Positions 24,687 through 33,383 of a DNA stretch of 64,000 nucleotides are shown piece by piece. Where the stretch lies: the NCBI RefSeq assembly GCF_002953255.1, contig NZ_CP026498.1:5729867-5793866 (forward strand), given 5' to 3'. Numbering within the stretch: the first letter of the stretch is position 1; every line of letters starts with the position of its first letter. Both the position numbers and the translations under genes were made by a program. This DNA is from Streptomyces sp. CB01881. GTDB taxonomy: Bacteria > Actinomycetota > Actinomycetes > Streptomycetales > Streptomycetaceae. The notes under the pieces were generated by a model, which saw only the letters and a list, made by a program, of their open reading frames with translations, was not told the DNA's origin and searched no databases.

Positions 24687-27428
24687 TCACGGCTCGTCGG
24701 GCTCATTACCCGGCAGCGGCTGCTCGAACCAGACGACCTTGCCCATGCCCTCCGCCCGGGCGCCCCAGCGCAGCGCGAGCCGGCGGACGAGTTCCAGGCC
24801 CCGGCCGCCCTCGTCGGCCTCGGCCGCGTGGCGTTCGCGGGGCGGGTCGGGCAGCGGGTCCGAGATCTCGACCACCAGCGTCTCGCCCAGCGTCAACCGT
24901 ACGCCGATGGGTGCGCTCGCATAGCGGACCGAGTTGGTGACCAGCTCGCTGACCAGCAGCTCCGCGGTGTCGGTCAGCGCCTCGACGCCCCACTCGGCGA
25001 GCGTCGCGCGGACCAGCCGGCGGGCCCGGGAAACGGCTGTCGGCTCCGCGGGCAGCGTCCAGCCGGCCGTCGGGGTGCCGGCCTGGCCGTGGCCGAGCCT
25101 GGCCAGCAGCAGCGCGACGTCGTCCGGCTCGCGGCCCTGCTCCATGGTGTCCAGCACCGCCTCGCAGGCGGCCTGGATCGAGGCGTGGGGCTGCTGGAGG
25201 ACGGTGACCAGGCGGCCGAGGCCGACGTCGAGGTCCTTGTCCCGGGACTCCACCAGGCCGTCCGTGCAGAGGGCGAGCAGGCTGCCCTCGGGGATCTTCA
25301 GTTCGACCGCCTCGAACGGGACGCCGCCGACGCCGAGCGGGGCGCCGGAGGGCAGGTCGAGGATCCGCCCGGCACCACCGGGCAGCGGGCCGCCGTTGCG
25401 GGTCGGCTCCTCGGCCCCCTCGCCCGGCACGATCAGCACGGGTGGGATGTGGCCGGCCTTGGCGACCGTCAGCCGGGCCGTGGCCGGGTCGAACACCGCG
25501 TAGACGCAGGTCGCCAGCAGGGCCTCGTCCGGCCCCTGGGCGAGGTCGTCGGCCAGCTCGTGGACGTGCCGCAGCAGCACGTCCGGCGGCAGGTCCAGGG
25601 CGGCCAGGACGCGCACGGCGGTCCGCAGCCGGCCCATCGTGGCGGCGGCCCGCAGGCCGTGCCCCATCACGTCGCCGACCACCAGCGCGGTGCGGTCCCC
25701 GGGCAGCGGGATGACGTCGAACCAGTCGCCGCCGACCTCGGTGCCACTGCTGCCGGGCACGTACCGGTAGGCGACCTCCACGCCGGTCGGCTGCGGGACC
25801 TGCTGCGGGAGCAGGGTGCGCTGCAGGGTCAGTGCGGCGGTCCGCTCGCGGGCGTAGAGCCGGGCGTTGTCCAGCGAGCTGCCGGCCCGGTCGGCCAGCT
25901 CGACGGTGAAGGCGAGGTCGTCGCGGTCGAAGCCCTCGCGGTAGCCGGCCCGGCTGACCAGCAGCAGGCCGATCACGATGCCGCGGGCGCGCAGCGGCAC
26001 CACCAGCATCGAGTGGACGCCCAGGTCGTGGGCGGCCTGCATCTTGGGGTCGCCCGGGTAGGTGACGTCGTCCAGCTGGTCGGCGCCGGAGAGCAGCTCC
26101 GGGACGCCCGTGCGCAGCACCCGGCCGCAGGCGGAGTCCTCGGCGAAGGTGATCCGGGCGCCGCGGCGCAGCATGACCTCGACCTCGGGGCCGTCCTGGA
26201 CGGAGGCGGTGCCCAGCTGGAGCAGCGAGGTGCGCCGGTCGTGGCCGTGCCGGGGCAGGTCGTCGCCGTGCGCGACGGCCTGGAGCAGGATCACCGCGGA
26301 GTGGTCGGTGAGCCGGGGGACGACGGCGCCGGCCAGCTCCTGGGCGATCCGGGAGGCGTCCAGGAGGTCGCCTACCCGGGAGCCGAACTCGTTCAGCAGC
26401 GAGAGCCTGCGCCGGGCGTGCTCGACCTTGGCCACCGCCCGGTAGCGCTCGGTCACGTCCATCACGGTGCCCGAGATCCCGAGCACCCGGCCGGCCCGGT
26501 CGGTCATCCGGCTGTAGGAGATCGAGCGGTAGCCGGAGCGGGCGGTGACCGGCGAGGCGAGGGTGACGTCGATGACCGGCTCGCCGGTGGCCAGCACCTG
26601 GCGCTGGATCGCGGTGATCTCGTCGGCGGCCCGCTCGGGAAGGGTCTCGCCGGTGGTGAGGCCCACGTGGTCCTCGGTGGCCATGCCGTTCATCTCGGCC
26701 AGGGTCTGGTTCACAGCGGTGTAGCGCAGGTCGGTGTCGAGGATGGCGATGCCCAGCGGGGACTGCTCGAACAGCGCGTCGCGGACGGCGAGGTCCCGCT
26801 CGACGGCCCGGACGGCGCCCGCCTCGGCCAGGTTGACCTGGAGGAACGGGGTGCCGTCGCCGTCCACCAGCAGGGAGATCCGGGCGTCGAGGGCGACGGG
26901 TGCGCCGTCGCGGTCCCGCAGTTCGGCGGGACCGGCCCAGCGGCCGTGCCGCAGGGTGTCCTGGATCGCCGCGCGGATCCGGCCGACCTGCTCCTCGTCC
27001 GGGATCAGCTCGTCGATCCGGCGGCCGACCAGCAGCTCGCTCGGCCAGCCGAGCAGCTCCTCGGCGGCCGGGCTCCAGAGGACCACCCGGCCCGCGGTGT
27101 CGAGGATCGCGATGGCGACCTTGACCACGTCGAGCAGGTTGCCCTCGTTGTGGTCGCCGGGGCCGCCCGGCTCCGGGCCGGGGCCGCCGGGGAAGGGCCG
27201 GCCGGGGCGGCTGCGGATGCCCACCGGCGGGACCGCGTCGACGACCACCAGGGGCGGCGCGGCCTGGTCCGGCGGCGGGGCATCGGGGGCCTCCCCGCGG
27301 CGACGGCCGGCCGGCGGCTGCGGCGGCTGGGCCGGGCGCGGGCCGCGGCGCAGCCGGGCGCGGGCGGCTGCGCTCCCCCCGCTGCCCGCGCGTCGCGCTC
27401 CCCCGCCGCCGTTACCGGTACTCGACAC
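24687..27428 (-). CDS. Multidomain PAS-GAF-PP2C (SpoIIE/RsbU) phosphatase with C-terminal HATPase domain (paralogue)
   Basis: This protein of about 913 residues has a GTG start at 27428; the first 95 residues are disordered and the true start could be further in. Domain order matches the neighbouring phosphatase: PAS at about 100-205 (VVKVAIAILDTAGRVVLWSPAAEELLG), second PAS at about 215-330 (FEQSPLGIAILDTDLRYTAVNQ), GAF at about 340-510 and PP2C at about 525-755 (EVGGDWFDVIPLPGDRTALVVGDVMGHGLRAAA, EPDDVALLLARLG). A HATPase domain ends the protein (LLVSELVTNSVRYA, DEGGRGLELVRRLALRWG). It probably senses a small signal through PAS/GAF and switches a partner by dephosphorylation. It is separated by 249 bases from the downstream paralogue with no clear terminator between, so they may be co-transcribed. 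Confidence 0.92.
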   Translation of the reverse strand: MSSTGNGGGGARRAGSGGSAAARARLRRGPRPAQPPQPPAGRRRGEAPDAPPPDQAAPPLVVVDAVPPVGIRSRPGRPFPGGPGPEPGGPGDHNEGNLLDVVKVAIAILDTAGRVVLWSPAAEELLGWPSELLVGRRIDELIPDEEQVGRIRAAIQDTLRHGRWAGPAELRDRDGAPVALDARISLLVDGDGTPFLQVNLAEAGAVRAVERDLAVRDALFEQSPLGIAILDTDLRYTAVNQTLAEMNGMATEDHVGLTTGETLPERAADEITAIQRQVLATGEPVIDVTLASPVTARSGYRSISYSRMTDRAGRVLGISGTVMDVTERYRAVAKVEHARRRLSLLNEFGSRVGDLLDASRIAQELAGAVVPRLTDHSAVILLQAVAHGDDLPRHGHDRRTSLLQLGTASVQDGPEVEVMLRRGARITFAEDSACGRVLRTGVPELLSGADQLDDVTYPGDPKMQAAHDLGVHSMLVVPLRARGIVIGLLLVSRAGYREGFDRDDLAFTVELADRAGSSLDNARLYARERTAALTLQRTLLPQQVPQPTGVEVAYRYVPGSSGTEVGGDWFDVIPLPGDRTALVVGDVMGHGLRAAATMGRLRTAVRVLAALDLPPDVLLRHVHELADDLAQGPDEALLATCVYAVFDPATARLTVAKAGHIPPVLIVPGEGAEEPTRNGGPLPGGAGRILDLPSGAPLGVGGVPFEAVELKIPEGSLLALCTDGLVESRDKDLDVGLGRLVTVLQQPHASIQAACEAVLDTMEQGREPDDVALLLARLGHGQAGTPTAGWTLPAEPTAVSRARRLVRATLAEWGVEALTDTAELLVSELVTNSVRYASAPIGVRLTLGETLVVEISDPLPDPPRERHAAEADEGGRGLELVRRLALRWGARAEGMGKVVWFEQPLPGNEPDEP

Positions 27429-27692
27429 CGACGGGGCCTCCGGCTCTGGTCGGGATCGGCGGCGCCGGCTGGGGGCGGCTCACCGATGGTGACGAATAGT
27501 GCCGAAAAGTGACATACCCAGCAGAACCCAGGCTATCCCGGCTTCTGGATCGGCTTTTCCGATTGACCTACCTGGCGTATTGCGCGTCGCGGCCGCGACT
27601 GTTCCGCCTCCCGGGTCCGCGGGTGCGGACGGGTGGCACAAGGGCGCGGGCCAGGGGGCGGTACGACGGTCAGGGGGCGGGCGGTGTGACGG

Positions 27693-28271
27693 TCAGGGGG
27701 TGGTGTGCGCCGCGTCGAGCAGCCGGGCGACGTCCGGGAGGACGGCCCGGTCGTGGTCCAGCCAGTCGACGTCGTCCAGCTCCTGCGGGCCGAGCCAGCG
27801 CAGCTCGTCGTGGTCCTCCAGCGGCCGGGGGTCGCCCGAGAGCAGCTCGGCCCCCCAGATGTGCAGCTCCAGGCCCGGTCGCACCAGCCACGCACCGGGC
27901 AGCCGCTCCACCGCCCGTGCCCGGACGCCCAGTTCCTCCAGCAGCTCCCGCTCCAGCGCCTGCTCCTCGGTCTCGCCGGGCTCGGCCTTGCCGCCCGGGA
28001 ACTCCCAGCGCCCCGCCACCTCGGCCGGTGCACTGCGACGGGCGGCCAGCACCCGGCCACGGTGGACGAGCGCGCCGCCGACGACGATCCGATTTTCCAT
28101 GGCCCCGACCATAGAACCCCCGGGCGCCCCGCCCTCCACCCAGTACAGCTGCTTGTGGCCGCGCGCCTCGAACTCGGCGGCCAGCCGCTCGGCCCCGGCC
28201 CGGTCCAGCCCCCCGGCGACCAGGAAGCGGTTGCCGTTGTCGTCCTGCCGCATCACCCGAAAGGTGTCCAT
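27693..28271 (-). CDS. Nudix (MutT-like) hydrolase with short N-terminal SPOR-like extension
   Basis: This 192-residue protein carries the Nudix box GGKAEPGETEEQALERELLEELGV, matching GX5EX7REUXEEXGU with all catalytic Glu residues (about 94-116). It should hydrolyse a nucleoside diphosphate linked to another group, as in MutT or (deoxy)NTP pyrophosphohydrolases. About 57 residues precede the Nudix fold and look like a small SPOR-type fold (RFLVAGGLDRAGAERLAAEFEARGHKQLY); ATG 28100 would give the Nudix domain alone. I prefer ATG 28271 because a -10 TACGCT lies 7 bases upstream, as in leaderless streptomycete genes. Confidence 0.88.
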   Translation of the reverse strand: MDTFRVMRQDDNGNRFLVAGGLDRAGAERLAAEFEARGHKQLYWVEGGAPGGSMVGAMENRIVVGGALVHRGRVLAARRSAPAEVAGRWEFPGGKAEPGETEEQALERELLEELGVRARAVERLPGAWLVRPGLELHIWGAELLSGDPRPLEDHDELRWLGPQELDDVDWLDHDRAVLPDVARLLDAAHTTP

Positions 28272-28278
28272 GCCTGCG

Positions 28279-28284
28279 AGCGTA
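28279..28284 (-). promoter_or_regulatory. Leaderless-type -10 element of the Nudix gene
   Basis: On the minus strand TACGCT ends 7 bases before the ATG at 28271, with no ribosome site between. That spacing would put the transcription start at or next to the start codon. Confidence 0.5.
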
Positions 28285-28310
28285 GGGGGTATCCGGCGGG
28301 TGGCCGCGAA

Positions 28311-28345
28311 CGCCCCCGGCCCGCGTGGGGGTCGGGCCGGGGGCG
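28311..28345 (-). terminator. Terminator of the DUF4190-like membrane protein gene
   Basis: A perfect 13-bp stem CGCCCCCGGCCCG/CGGGCCGGGGGCG with a 9-base loop lies downstream of the leftward gene at 28464 and just upstream of the Nudix gene. Confidence 0.75.
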
Positions 28346-28463
28346 GCGTCCACCGGACGCTACGCCCGGCCCGCTACCGGCAGGTACGGTCCCTGTTAAC
28401 GGCCGGTAAGACGTGACCGCGGGCACCGGCCCCGCACCGGGCCCGGTCGGGCCGGACAGGTGG

Positions 28464-30014
28464 TCAGGTCTGGATCTCGCCGACCTGCTCGCCGGTCGAG
28501 AGGCCGAGGCTGCGGCGGATCTCGACGGTCAGCTTGGCCGACTTGGTCACCAGCGTCTTCGCCCGCCGCACCTCGCGTTCGAGCGCGGTGTCGTCGGCCG
28601 ACCTGGCCGCGGTGTCCCAGGCTGTGGCGGCCTCCCGCTGGGCGGCCGCCAGCTCGGCCACCTTGGCCTTGGCGCCCTCCGGCCAGACCGTCGACCCCTT
28701 GGAGAGGTCCTCGGCCTCCTTGCGGGAGGCGTCCGCCATCTGCCGGGCCCACGCCGCGTACTCGGCGTGCGACTCGGCGATCTCGGTCTGCGGCTCGTTC
28801 CAGTACGCGCTGTTGAAGGCCCGGGCGGCCTCCAGGTAGGCGAGCTGGGCCGGGTTCAGGACGGCGCGGTCGGTCCGGACGCTGCCGCGGTGCTGGGCGT
28901 CGCGGTCCTCGTAGGTGCAGGTGACGTAGCGCTCGCCGGACTTCCAGTTGGCGCGGCTCGGGTAGAGGTAGACCTCGTCCATGCCGTCCGGCACGGCCCA
29001 GTAGTCGAGGGCGTACTCGTCGAGCACCGGGCCGCAGAGCGTGGCGGCCCGGTCGCGGACGTGGGTCTCGCCCGGGTAGGCCGGACCGTCGCTCTCCGGG
29101 ATCCGGGTGGTGCCGGCCACCTCGCCGTGGTGCGGGAGCATGCACGGCACCTTCATCACCCAGAAGACCGTCTGGTCGGCCTCCCCGGGGTCGGAGCCGG
29201 CCTGGTCCCCCGGCGGGTTGTAGCAGTCGCCGGACTTGAGCGAGGACCAGAGCACGGAACCCGCCGGCGCCTTCGGGGTGCGGGCCGGCCGGCCGGCGTC
29301 GTCGCTCGCCTCGACGCCGGTGACGAGCACGGCGATGACGCCGAACAGGACGGCGAGCGCCCCGAGGGAGCCGAAGACCAAGCCGGTCACGGCCATGCCG
29401 CGGCCGCGCTCGTTGCGCTTGTGGATCTGGACCAACGCGACGATGCCGAAGGCGATGGCCAGCGGCCACATGCAGAGCAGGCCGGTGATCAGCGAGGCGA
29501 CGGCGAAGCCGTTGGTGGCCTCGGAGGTCGGCGGGTAGGGGTGGCCGGGCTGGAAACCGGACATCGAGCCGGGCGGGACGGCGGCCCAGCCCGTACCCGC
29601 GGGCGGAGGCCCGGCGGGCGGCCCGAAGGCCGGGGGTCCCGGGGGCACCGGGGCGCCGGCGGGCGCACCGGCCGCGGTGGGGCCGGGGACGGCCCACGGG
29701 TCCACGGGCGCGGCGGGCGGGGCGTCCTCGGCGGGCGCGCCGCCGGTCGGGGCGGCGGCCGGGGCCGGGACGGCGTCCGGGGCCGGCGGCTTGGTCAGCT
29801 CCACTCGGTCGGCCGGCACGGCTTCCGGTGCGGGGGCCTCCGATGCGGGGGCGTCCGGCGCGGGGGCGTCCGCGGCCGCGGTCCCCTCGGCAGGGACCCC
29901 CGCCACCGGAACGTCCGTCACCGGGCCGCGGGCCTCGGGGACATCCGTCACGGGAACGTCCGACGCGGGAACGTCCGGCGCGGGGACGGGCGCGTCGGGC
30001 TCGGGCTTGGACAC
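28464..30014 (-). CDS. DUF4190-like membrane protein with Pro/Ala-rich N-terminus
   Basis: This 516-residue protein has a GTG start at 30014 behind GGGGGAG. The first 140 residues are low complexity and full of Asp-Val-Pro repeats (APDVPASDVPVTDVP). A DUF4190-like pair of membrane helices follows at about 165-240 (GFAVASLITGLLCMWPLAIAFGIVALVQI, GMAVTGLVFGSLGALAVLFGVIAVL). A septum formation-like extracellular domain with spaced Cys comes next (SGDCYNPP, VPCMLPHHGEV, CTYEDRD), then a long charged C-terminal helix region. In actinomycetes such proteins are uncharacterised cell-envelope proteins. No functional claim is made. Confidence 0.75.
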   Translation of the reverse strand: MSKPEPDAPVPAPDVPASDVPVTDVPEARGPVTDVPVAGVPAEGTAAADAPAPDAPASEAPAPEAVPADRVELTKPPAPDAVPAPAAAPTGGAPAEDAPPAAPVDPWAVPGPTAAGAPAGAPVPPGPPAFGPPAGPPPAGTGWAAVPPGSMSGFQPGHPYPPTSEATNGFAVASLITGLLCMWPLAIAFGIVALVQIHKRNERGRGMAVTGLVFGSLGALAVLFGVIAVLVTGVEASDDAGRPARTPKAPAGSVLWSSLKSGDCYNPPGDQAGSDPGEADQTVFWVMKVPCMLPHHGEVAGTTRIPESDGPAYPGETHVRDRAATLCGPVLDEYALDYWAVPDGMDEVYLYPSRANWKSGERYVTCTYEDRDAQHRGSVRTDRAVLNPAQLAYLEAARAFNSAYWNEPQTEIAESHAEYAAWARQMADASRKEAEDLSKGSTVWPEGAKAKVAELAAAQREAATAWDTAARSADDTALEREVRRAKTLVTKSAKLTVEIRRSLGLSTGEQVGEIQT

Positions 30015-30170
30015 GTGGACTCCCCCGCCCGCCGGTCACGGGCATCAGCTCGGCAGTTCGACTCGAACGTTCCGCAGGCGGAGCACACCGCTGCGATGGG
30101 AACGGACGCGCGACTTTACCCGATCTTGCCGAACACCCTCCCGTTCTTTTCCCTGGCCGCCGACCCCGGA

Positions 30171-30989
30171 CTACCCGCGCGCCAGCACCTCCCCGTGCAG
30201 CATCGCGAACCAGCCGTCCTCCGCCTTCACCCACTCCCGCCAGCCGCCCGCGATCCGCTCCAGCTCTGCCCGGTCCGCCAGCCCCTCGGCCACCGCCGTC
30301 CCGGCCGTGCTGGAGTCCACCGTCCGGTCGGCCCACAGGCCGCCCCACCACTCCCGGCGTTCGGGCGTCGCGAACGTCCAGTTGCTGGACGAGGCGGTGA
30401 CCTCGGCGAAGCCCGCCTCCCTGGCCCAGGACAGCAGCCGCCGCCCGGCGTCCGGCTCGCCGCCGTTGGCCCGGGCGATCCGCCGGTACAGGTCCAGCCA
30501 GCGGTCCAGTTCGGGCACCTCCGGGTACCACGTCATGCTCGCGTAGTCGACGTCCCGGGCGGCGACCACGCCGCCCGGCGCCGTCACCCGGCGCATCTCC
30601 CGCAGCACGGCCACCGGATCGCCCACGTGCTGCAGCACCTGGTGGGCGTGGACCACGTCGAACTCCCCGTCCGCGTAGGGCAGTCCGTGCGCGTCGGCGA
30701 CCTCGAAGACCACGTTGGACAGGCCTCGCCCGGCGGCGTGGCGGGCCGCCGCCTCCAGCACCTCGGCCGAGGTGTCCACGGCCACCACCCGCCCGGTGGG
30801 GCCGACCAGTTCGGCCAGGTCGGCGGTGATGGTGCCGGGGCCGCAGCCGACGTCCAGCAGGGCCTGCCCGGGTCGCAGGCGGGGCACCAGGTAGGCGGCC
30901 GAGTCGGCGGCGGTGCGGGAGCGGTGCGAGCGCAGCACCGACTCCTGGTGGCCGTGCGTGTAGGCGGTGGCGGGCTGCGGTCCGGTCAT
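30171..30989 (-). CDS. SAM-dependent class I methyltransferase
   Basis: This 272-residue enzyme has motif I LLDVGCGPGTI (about 44-54), the acidic residue at the end of beta-2 (VVAVDTSAEVL), EVADAHGLPYADGEFDVVHAHQVLQHVGDP and the post-motif MRRVTAPGGVVAARDVDY. It resembles the UbiE/Methyltransf_11 family, which act on small molecules; the substrate is unknown. ATG 30989 has an AGGGGGA ribosome site; an upstream ATG at 31070 lacks one. It stands between unrelated genes on the same strand. I infer it is monocistronic. Confidence 0.85.
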   Translation of the reverse strand: MTGPQPATAYTHGHQESVLRSHRSRTAADSAAYLVPRLRPGQALLDVGCGPGTITADLAELVGPTGRVVAVDTSAEVLEAAARHAAGRGLSNVVFEVADAHGLPYADGEFDVVHAHQVLQHVGDPVAVLREMRRVTAPGGVVAARDVDYASMTWYPEVPELDRWLDLYRRIARANGGEPDAGRRLLSWAREAGFAEVTASSSNWTFATPERREWWGGLWADRTVDSSTAGTAVAEGLADRAELERIAGGWREWVKAEDGWFAMLHGEVLARG

Positions 30990-31092
30990 GGCGTCCCCCT
31001 GGGGCGGTCTCGGTTCTCCGACGCCTCCGACGCTACTCCTCGTCCCGTATGGCGAGAAGATTCGTCTCATATTTCGATCACCCCGGAGCGCG

Positions 31093-31129
31093 CGGAAGCC
31101 CCCGGCCGGCCTGCGGTCGGGGGCTTCCG
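31093..31129 (-). terminator. Terminator of the DUF3616-like gene
   Basis: A perfect 12-bp stem CGGAAGCCCCCG/CGGGGGCTTCCG with a 13-base loop begins 14 bases after the stop of the leftward gene at 31144. Confidence 0.85.
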
Positions 31130-31143
31130 TCCTGCTCCTGCGC

Positions 31144-32526
31144 CTAGTTGACGGTGAACCAGGTGGTGCGGGACTTCTTCCACTCCGGGTGGGTGAGGTC
31201 CTTGGCCGCGGTGCCGTCGCCGTACAGGTCGGCCGAGCCGTCGTCGGTGATCAGCTGCACCCGGGCGCCGGGGGCGGTGAGGTCCGGGACGTCCACCACG
31301 GCCTCCCACCCGCCCGCGTCGTCGGTCGGCAGGTCCAGCACCTTGACCGGCTGCGAGCCGGGCCGCCCGTCCCAGCGGTAGAGCGCGTACGGGTCGGAGT
31401 TGTCGTCCGCCGCCCAGGAGCCGGCCACGATCAGGTACTGGCCGAGCGCGTTGCGGCGCAGGTCGCGGACGGAGAGCCCGCCGAGGTCCAGCTCGATCGG
31501 GGTACCGAACGCGGCGTGCGCCGAACCGCCCGGCAGCGACGAGAAGTTGGTGACCGGCACGATCAGCGCCCGGCCGCCGGTGACCGCCGGGGTGAGCGGC
31601 GCGCGGAAGCCCACGTACGCGGTGGTGGAGCTGCCCGGCGCGAACTCCAGGCCCTCGACGTTGAACCCGTCGATCTGCTTGGGCACCTGGCCGTCCGCCG
31701 CGCCGGCCGCGAAGCCGTAGCGGTTGCCGTTGGCGCGGTCCCAGGCGATCAGGTCGTCACGCAGGCCGGTGTACGCGCCGGCCGGCGCGAGCTGCGTGTC
31801 CGCGCCCGAGCCGCTGACGGTGGTGGCGAAGACGGTGTGCCGGTCGGGCTTGACCACGCCGTCCTTGTTGTTGCCCAGCGAGCCGGTCCAGTAGACGGTG
31901 TTCCCGACCCGGGTGGCGCCCTCGATGTCGATCTCCTTGGAGACGCCGAGCGCCGAGCCGAAGTCCCAGGTGCGGACGGGCGCGCCCGAGGCGTTCCGGT
32001 CGTACAACCGCAGCACGTTGGACTCGTCGTCGGCCACCAGGATGTGGCCGCCGCCCGCGTCCACCGCCGCCGAGGCGTCGCTGGAGCCGGTCAGGTAGCG
32101 GCTCTCGGCCGCGAACCGGACGGCGGGCGAGGCCGCGTAGTGCAGCGTCTTCGTCGCGCTCCTGCCACCGAGACCGGTGACCTTGACGGTGAGGTCGGTG
32201 TAGCCGACGCCCCGCGCGGCCACCGCGAGGGTGCGGGTGCCCGTGGTGCCCGTGACGGTGACGTCGCCGGTCCGGGCGACCGAGCTGCGGGTGGTCGCCG
32301 AGGCGGCCACCGTCAGCGCGGAGGCCGCCGCGCCGCTCTGCGAGACGGTGACGGTGACGGTCGGGTCACCGGTGGCGCCGACCGCGCCGGAGAGGTACCC
32401 GGCCGAGAGGGTGATCACGGGGGTTCCGTACGTCACGGCGGCGGCGGAGCCGGCGGGCAGCGCGAGGACCGGCAGTGCGGCGACGGCGACGGCCAGCGGC
32501 AGCAGACCGCGGGAGAGACGGGACAC
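31144..32526 (-). CDS. Secreted protein resembling DUF3616
   Basis: This 460-residue protein starts at GTG 32526, giving a Sec signal peptide (VSRLSRGLLPLAVAVAALPVLALPAGSAAA) cleaved after about residue 29; a longer frame upstream lacks a signal. A beta-rich segment follows (about 30-125; VTVTVSQSGAAASALTVAASA), then a propeller-like region with phrases seen in DUF3616 proteins: HILVADDESNVLRLYD, EIDIEGATRVGNTVYWTGS, FNVEGLEFAPGSSTTAYVGFRAPL and WEAVVDVPDL. The activity is unknown; family members are extracellular. GAAGGG upstream can serve as ribosome site. Confidence 0.75.
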   Translation of the reverse strand: MSRLSRGLLPLAVAVAALPVLALPAGSAAAVTYGTPVITLSAGYLSGAVGATGDPTVTVTVSQSGAAASALTVAASATTRSSVARTGDVTVTGTTGTRTLAVAARGVGYTDLTVKVTGLGGRSATKTLHYAASPAVRFAAESRYLTGSSDASAAVDAGGGHILVADDESNVLRLYDRNASGAPVRTWDFGSALGVSKEIDIEGATRVGNTVYWTGSLGNNKDGVVKPDRHTVFATTVSGSGADTQLAPAGAYTGLRDDLIAWDRANGNRYGFAAGAADGQVPKQIDGFNVEGLEFAPGSSTTAYVGFRAPLTPAVTGGRALIVPVTNFSSLPGGSAHAAFGTPIELDLGGLSVRDLRRNALGQYLIVAGSWAADDNSDPYALYRWDGRPGSQPVKVLDLPTDDAGGWEAVVDVPDLTAPGARVQLITDDGSADLYGDGTAAKDLTHPEWKKSRTTWFTVN

Positions 32527-32696
32527 GGGGACGGCCCTTCGACGTGGGGGCGGTGCGAGGTCCGGACCAGGGTGGAGCCCCCCGGCGAACGCCGCCCCTC
32601 CAGGACCGGGCCACCGGACGAACAGCAGCCCTCGCGCGTCCGGCGCACACGGCCGGGCCGTACGGTGGACGGGCACCCGAGAGAACGGTTTCCACC

Positions 32697-33383
32697 ATGC
32701 CCGGCCGCCGCCCCTTCGTCCTGTTGAGTGCCGCGATGTCACTCGACGGGCACCTCGACGACGCCTCCCCCGAGCGGCTGCTGCTCTCCAACCCGGCCGA
32801 CTTCGACCGGGTGGACGAGGAGCGCGCCGCCAGCGACGCGATCCTGGTGGGCGGCAACACGCTGCGCGCGGACAACCCCCGGCTGCTGGTCAACGACCCC
32901 GCCCGGCGGGCCGCCCGGCTCGCCGCCGGCCGGCCCGAGTACCCGCTGAAGGTCACGCTGAGCACGAGCGGCGCCCTCGACCGGTCGCTGCGCTTCTGGC
33001 ACACCGGCGGCGAGCGGCTCGCCTACTCCACGGACGCGGGCGCCGCCGTGCTGCGGCCCGCCCTGGACGGGCTGGCCGAGGTGGTGGCGCTGGGCGCGGC
33101 GGTCGGGCTGGGGGCGGTGCTGGACGACCTCGGCGCCCGCGGGGTGCGCCGGCTGATGGTCGAGGGCGGTGGCAGCGTGCACACCCAGTTCCTCGCCCAG
33201 GGGCTGGCCGACGAACTCCAGCTGGCCGTCGCCCCGCTGCTGGTCGGTCAGGCGGACGCGCCCCGCTTCGTCCACCCGGCGGCCTTCCCCGGCGGCCCGG
33301 CCCGCCGGATGCGGCTGCTGGAGGCACGTACGGTGGGCGACGTCGTCCTGCTCAGGTACGCCCCGAAGGAGCCCGCCCCGTGA
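32697..33383 (+). CDS. RibD C-terminal-type pyrimidine reductase (stand-alone)
   Basis: This 228-residue protein has the RibD reductase / DHFR-like fold: RPFVLLSAAMSLDGHLDDASPERLLLSNPADFDRVDEERAASDAILVGGNTLRADNP, then the Rossmann part LMVEGGGSVHTQFLAQGLADELQLAVAPLLVG. In riboflavin synthesis this domain uses NADPH to reduce the ribosyl group of the deaminated pyrimidine. Normally it is fused behind a deaminase domain; here it stands alone and the deaminase is the next gene, overlapping by 4 bases (GTGA). The ATG at 32697 fixes the family start. No other rib genes are visible, so a dedicated pathway other than bulk riboflavin synthesis is possible. Confidence 0.85.
   Translation: MPGRRPFVLLSAAMSLDGHLDDASPERLLLSNPADFDRVDEERAASDAILVGGNTLRADNPRLLVNDPARRAARLAAGRPEYPLKVTLSTSGALDRSLRFWHTGGERLAYSTDAGAAVLRPALDGLAEVVALGAAVGLGAVLDDLGARGVRRLMVEGGGSVHTQFLAQGLADELQLAVAPLLVGQADAPRFVHPAAFPGGPARRMRLLEARTVGDVVLLRYAPKEPAP

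Noticed and set aside
30171..31070. Upstream start for the methyltransferase at 31070
   Set aside because: No ribosome site there. The extra 27 residues are unlike the family, while ATG 30989 has AGGGGGA at good spacing.
28413..31151. 912-codon plus-strand open frame
   Set aside because: Antisense to the DUF4190-like gene and the methyltransferase; no motif and a biased Gly/Arg/Val composition.
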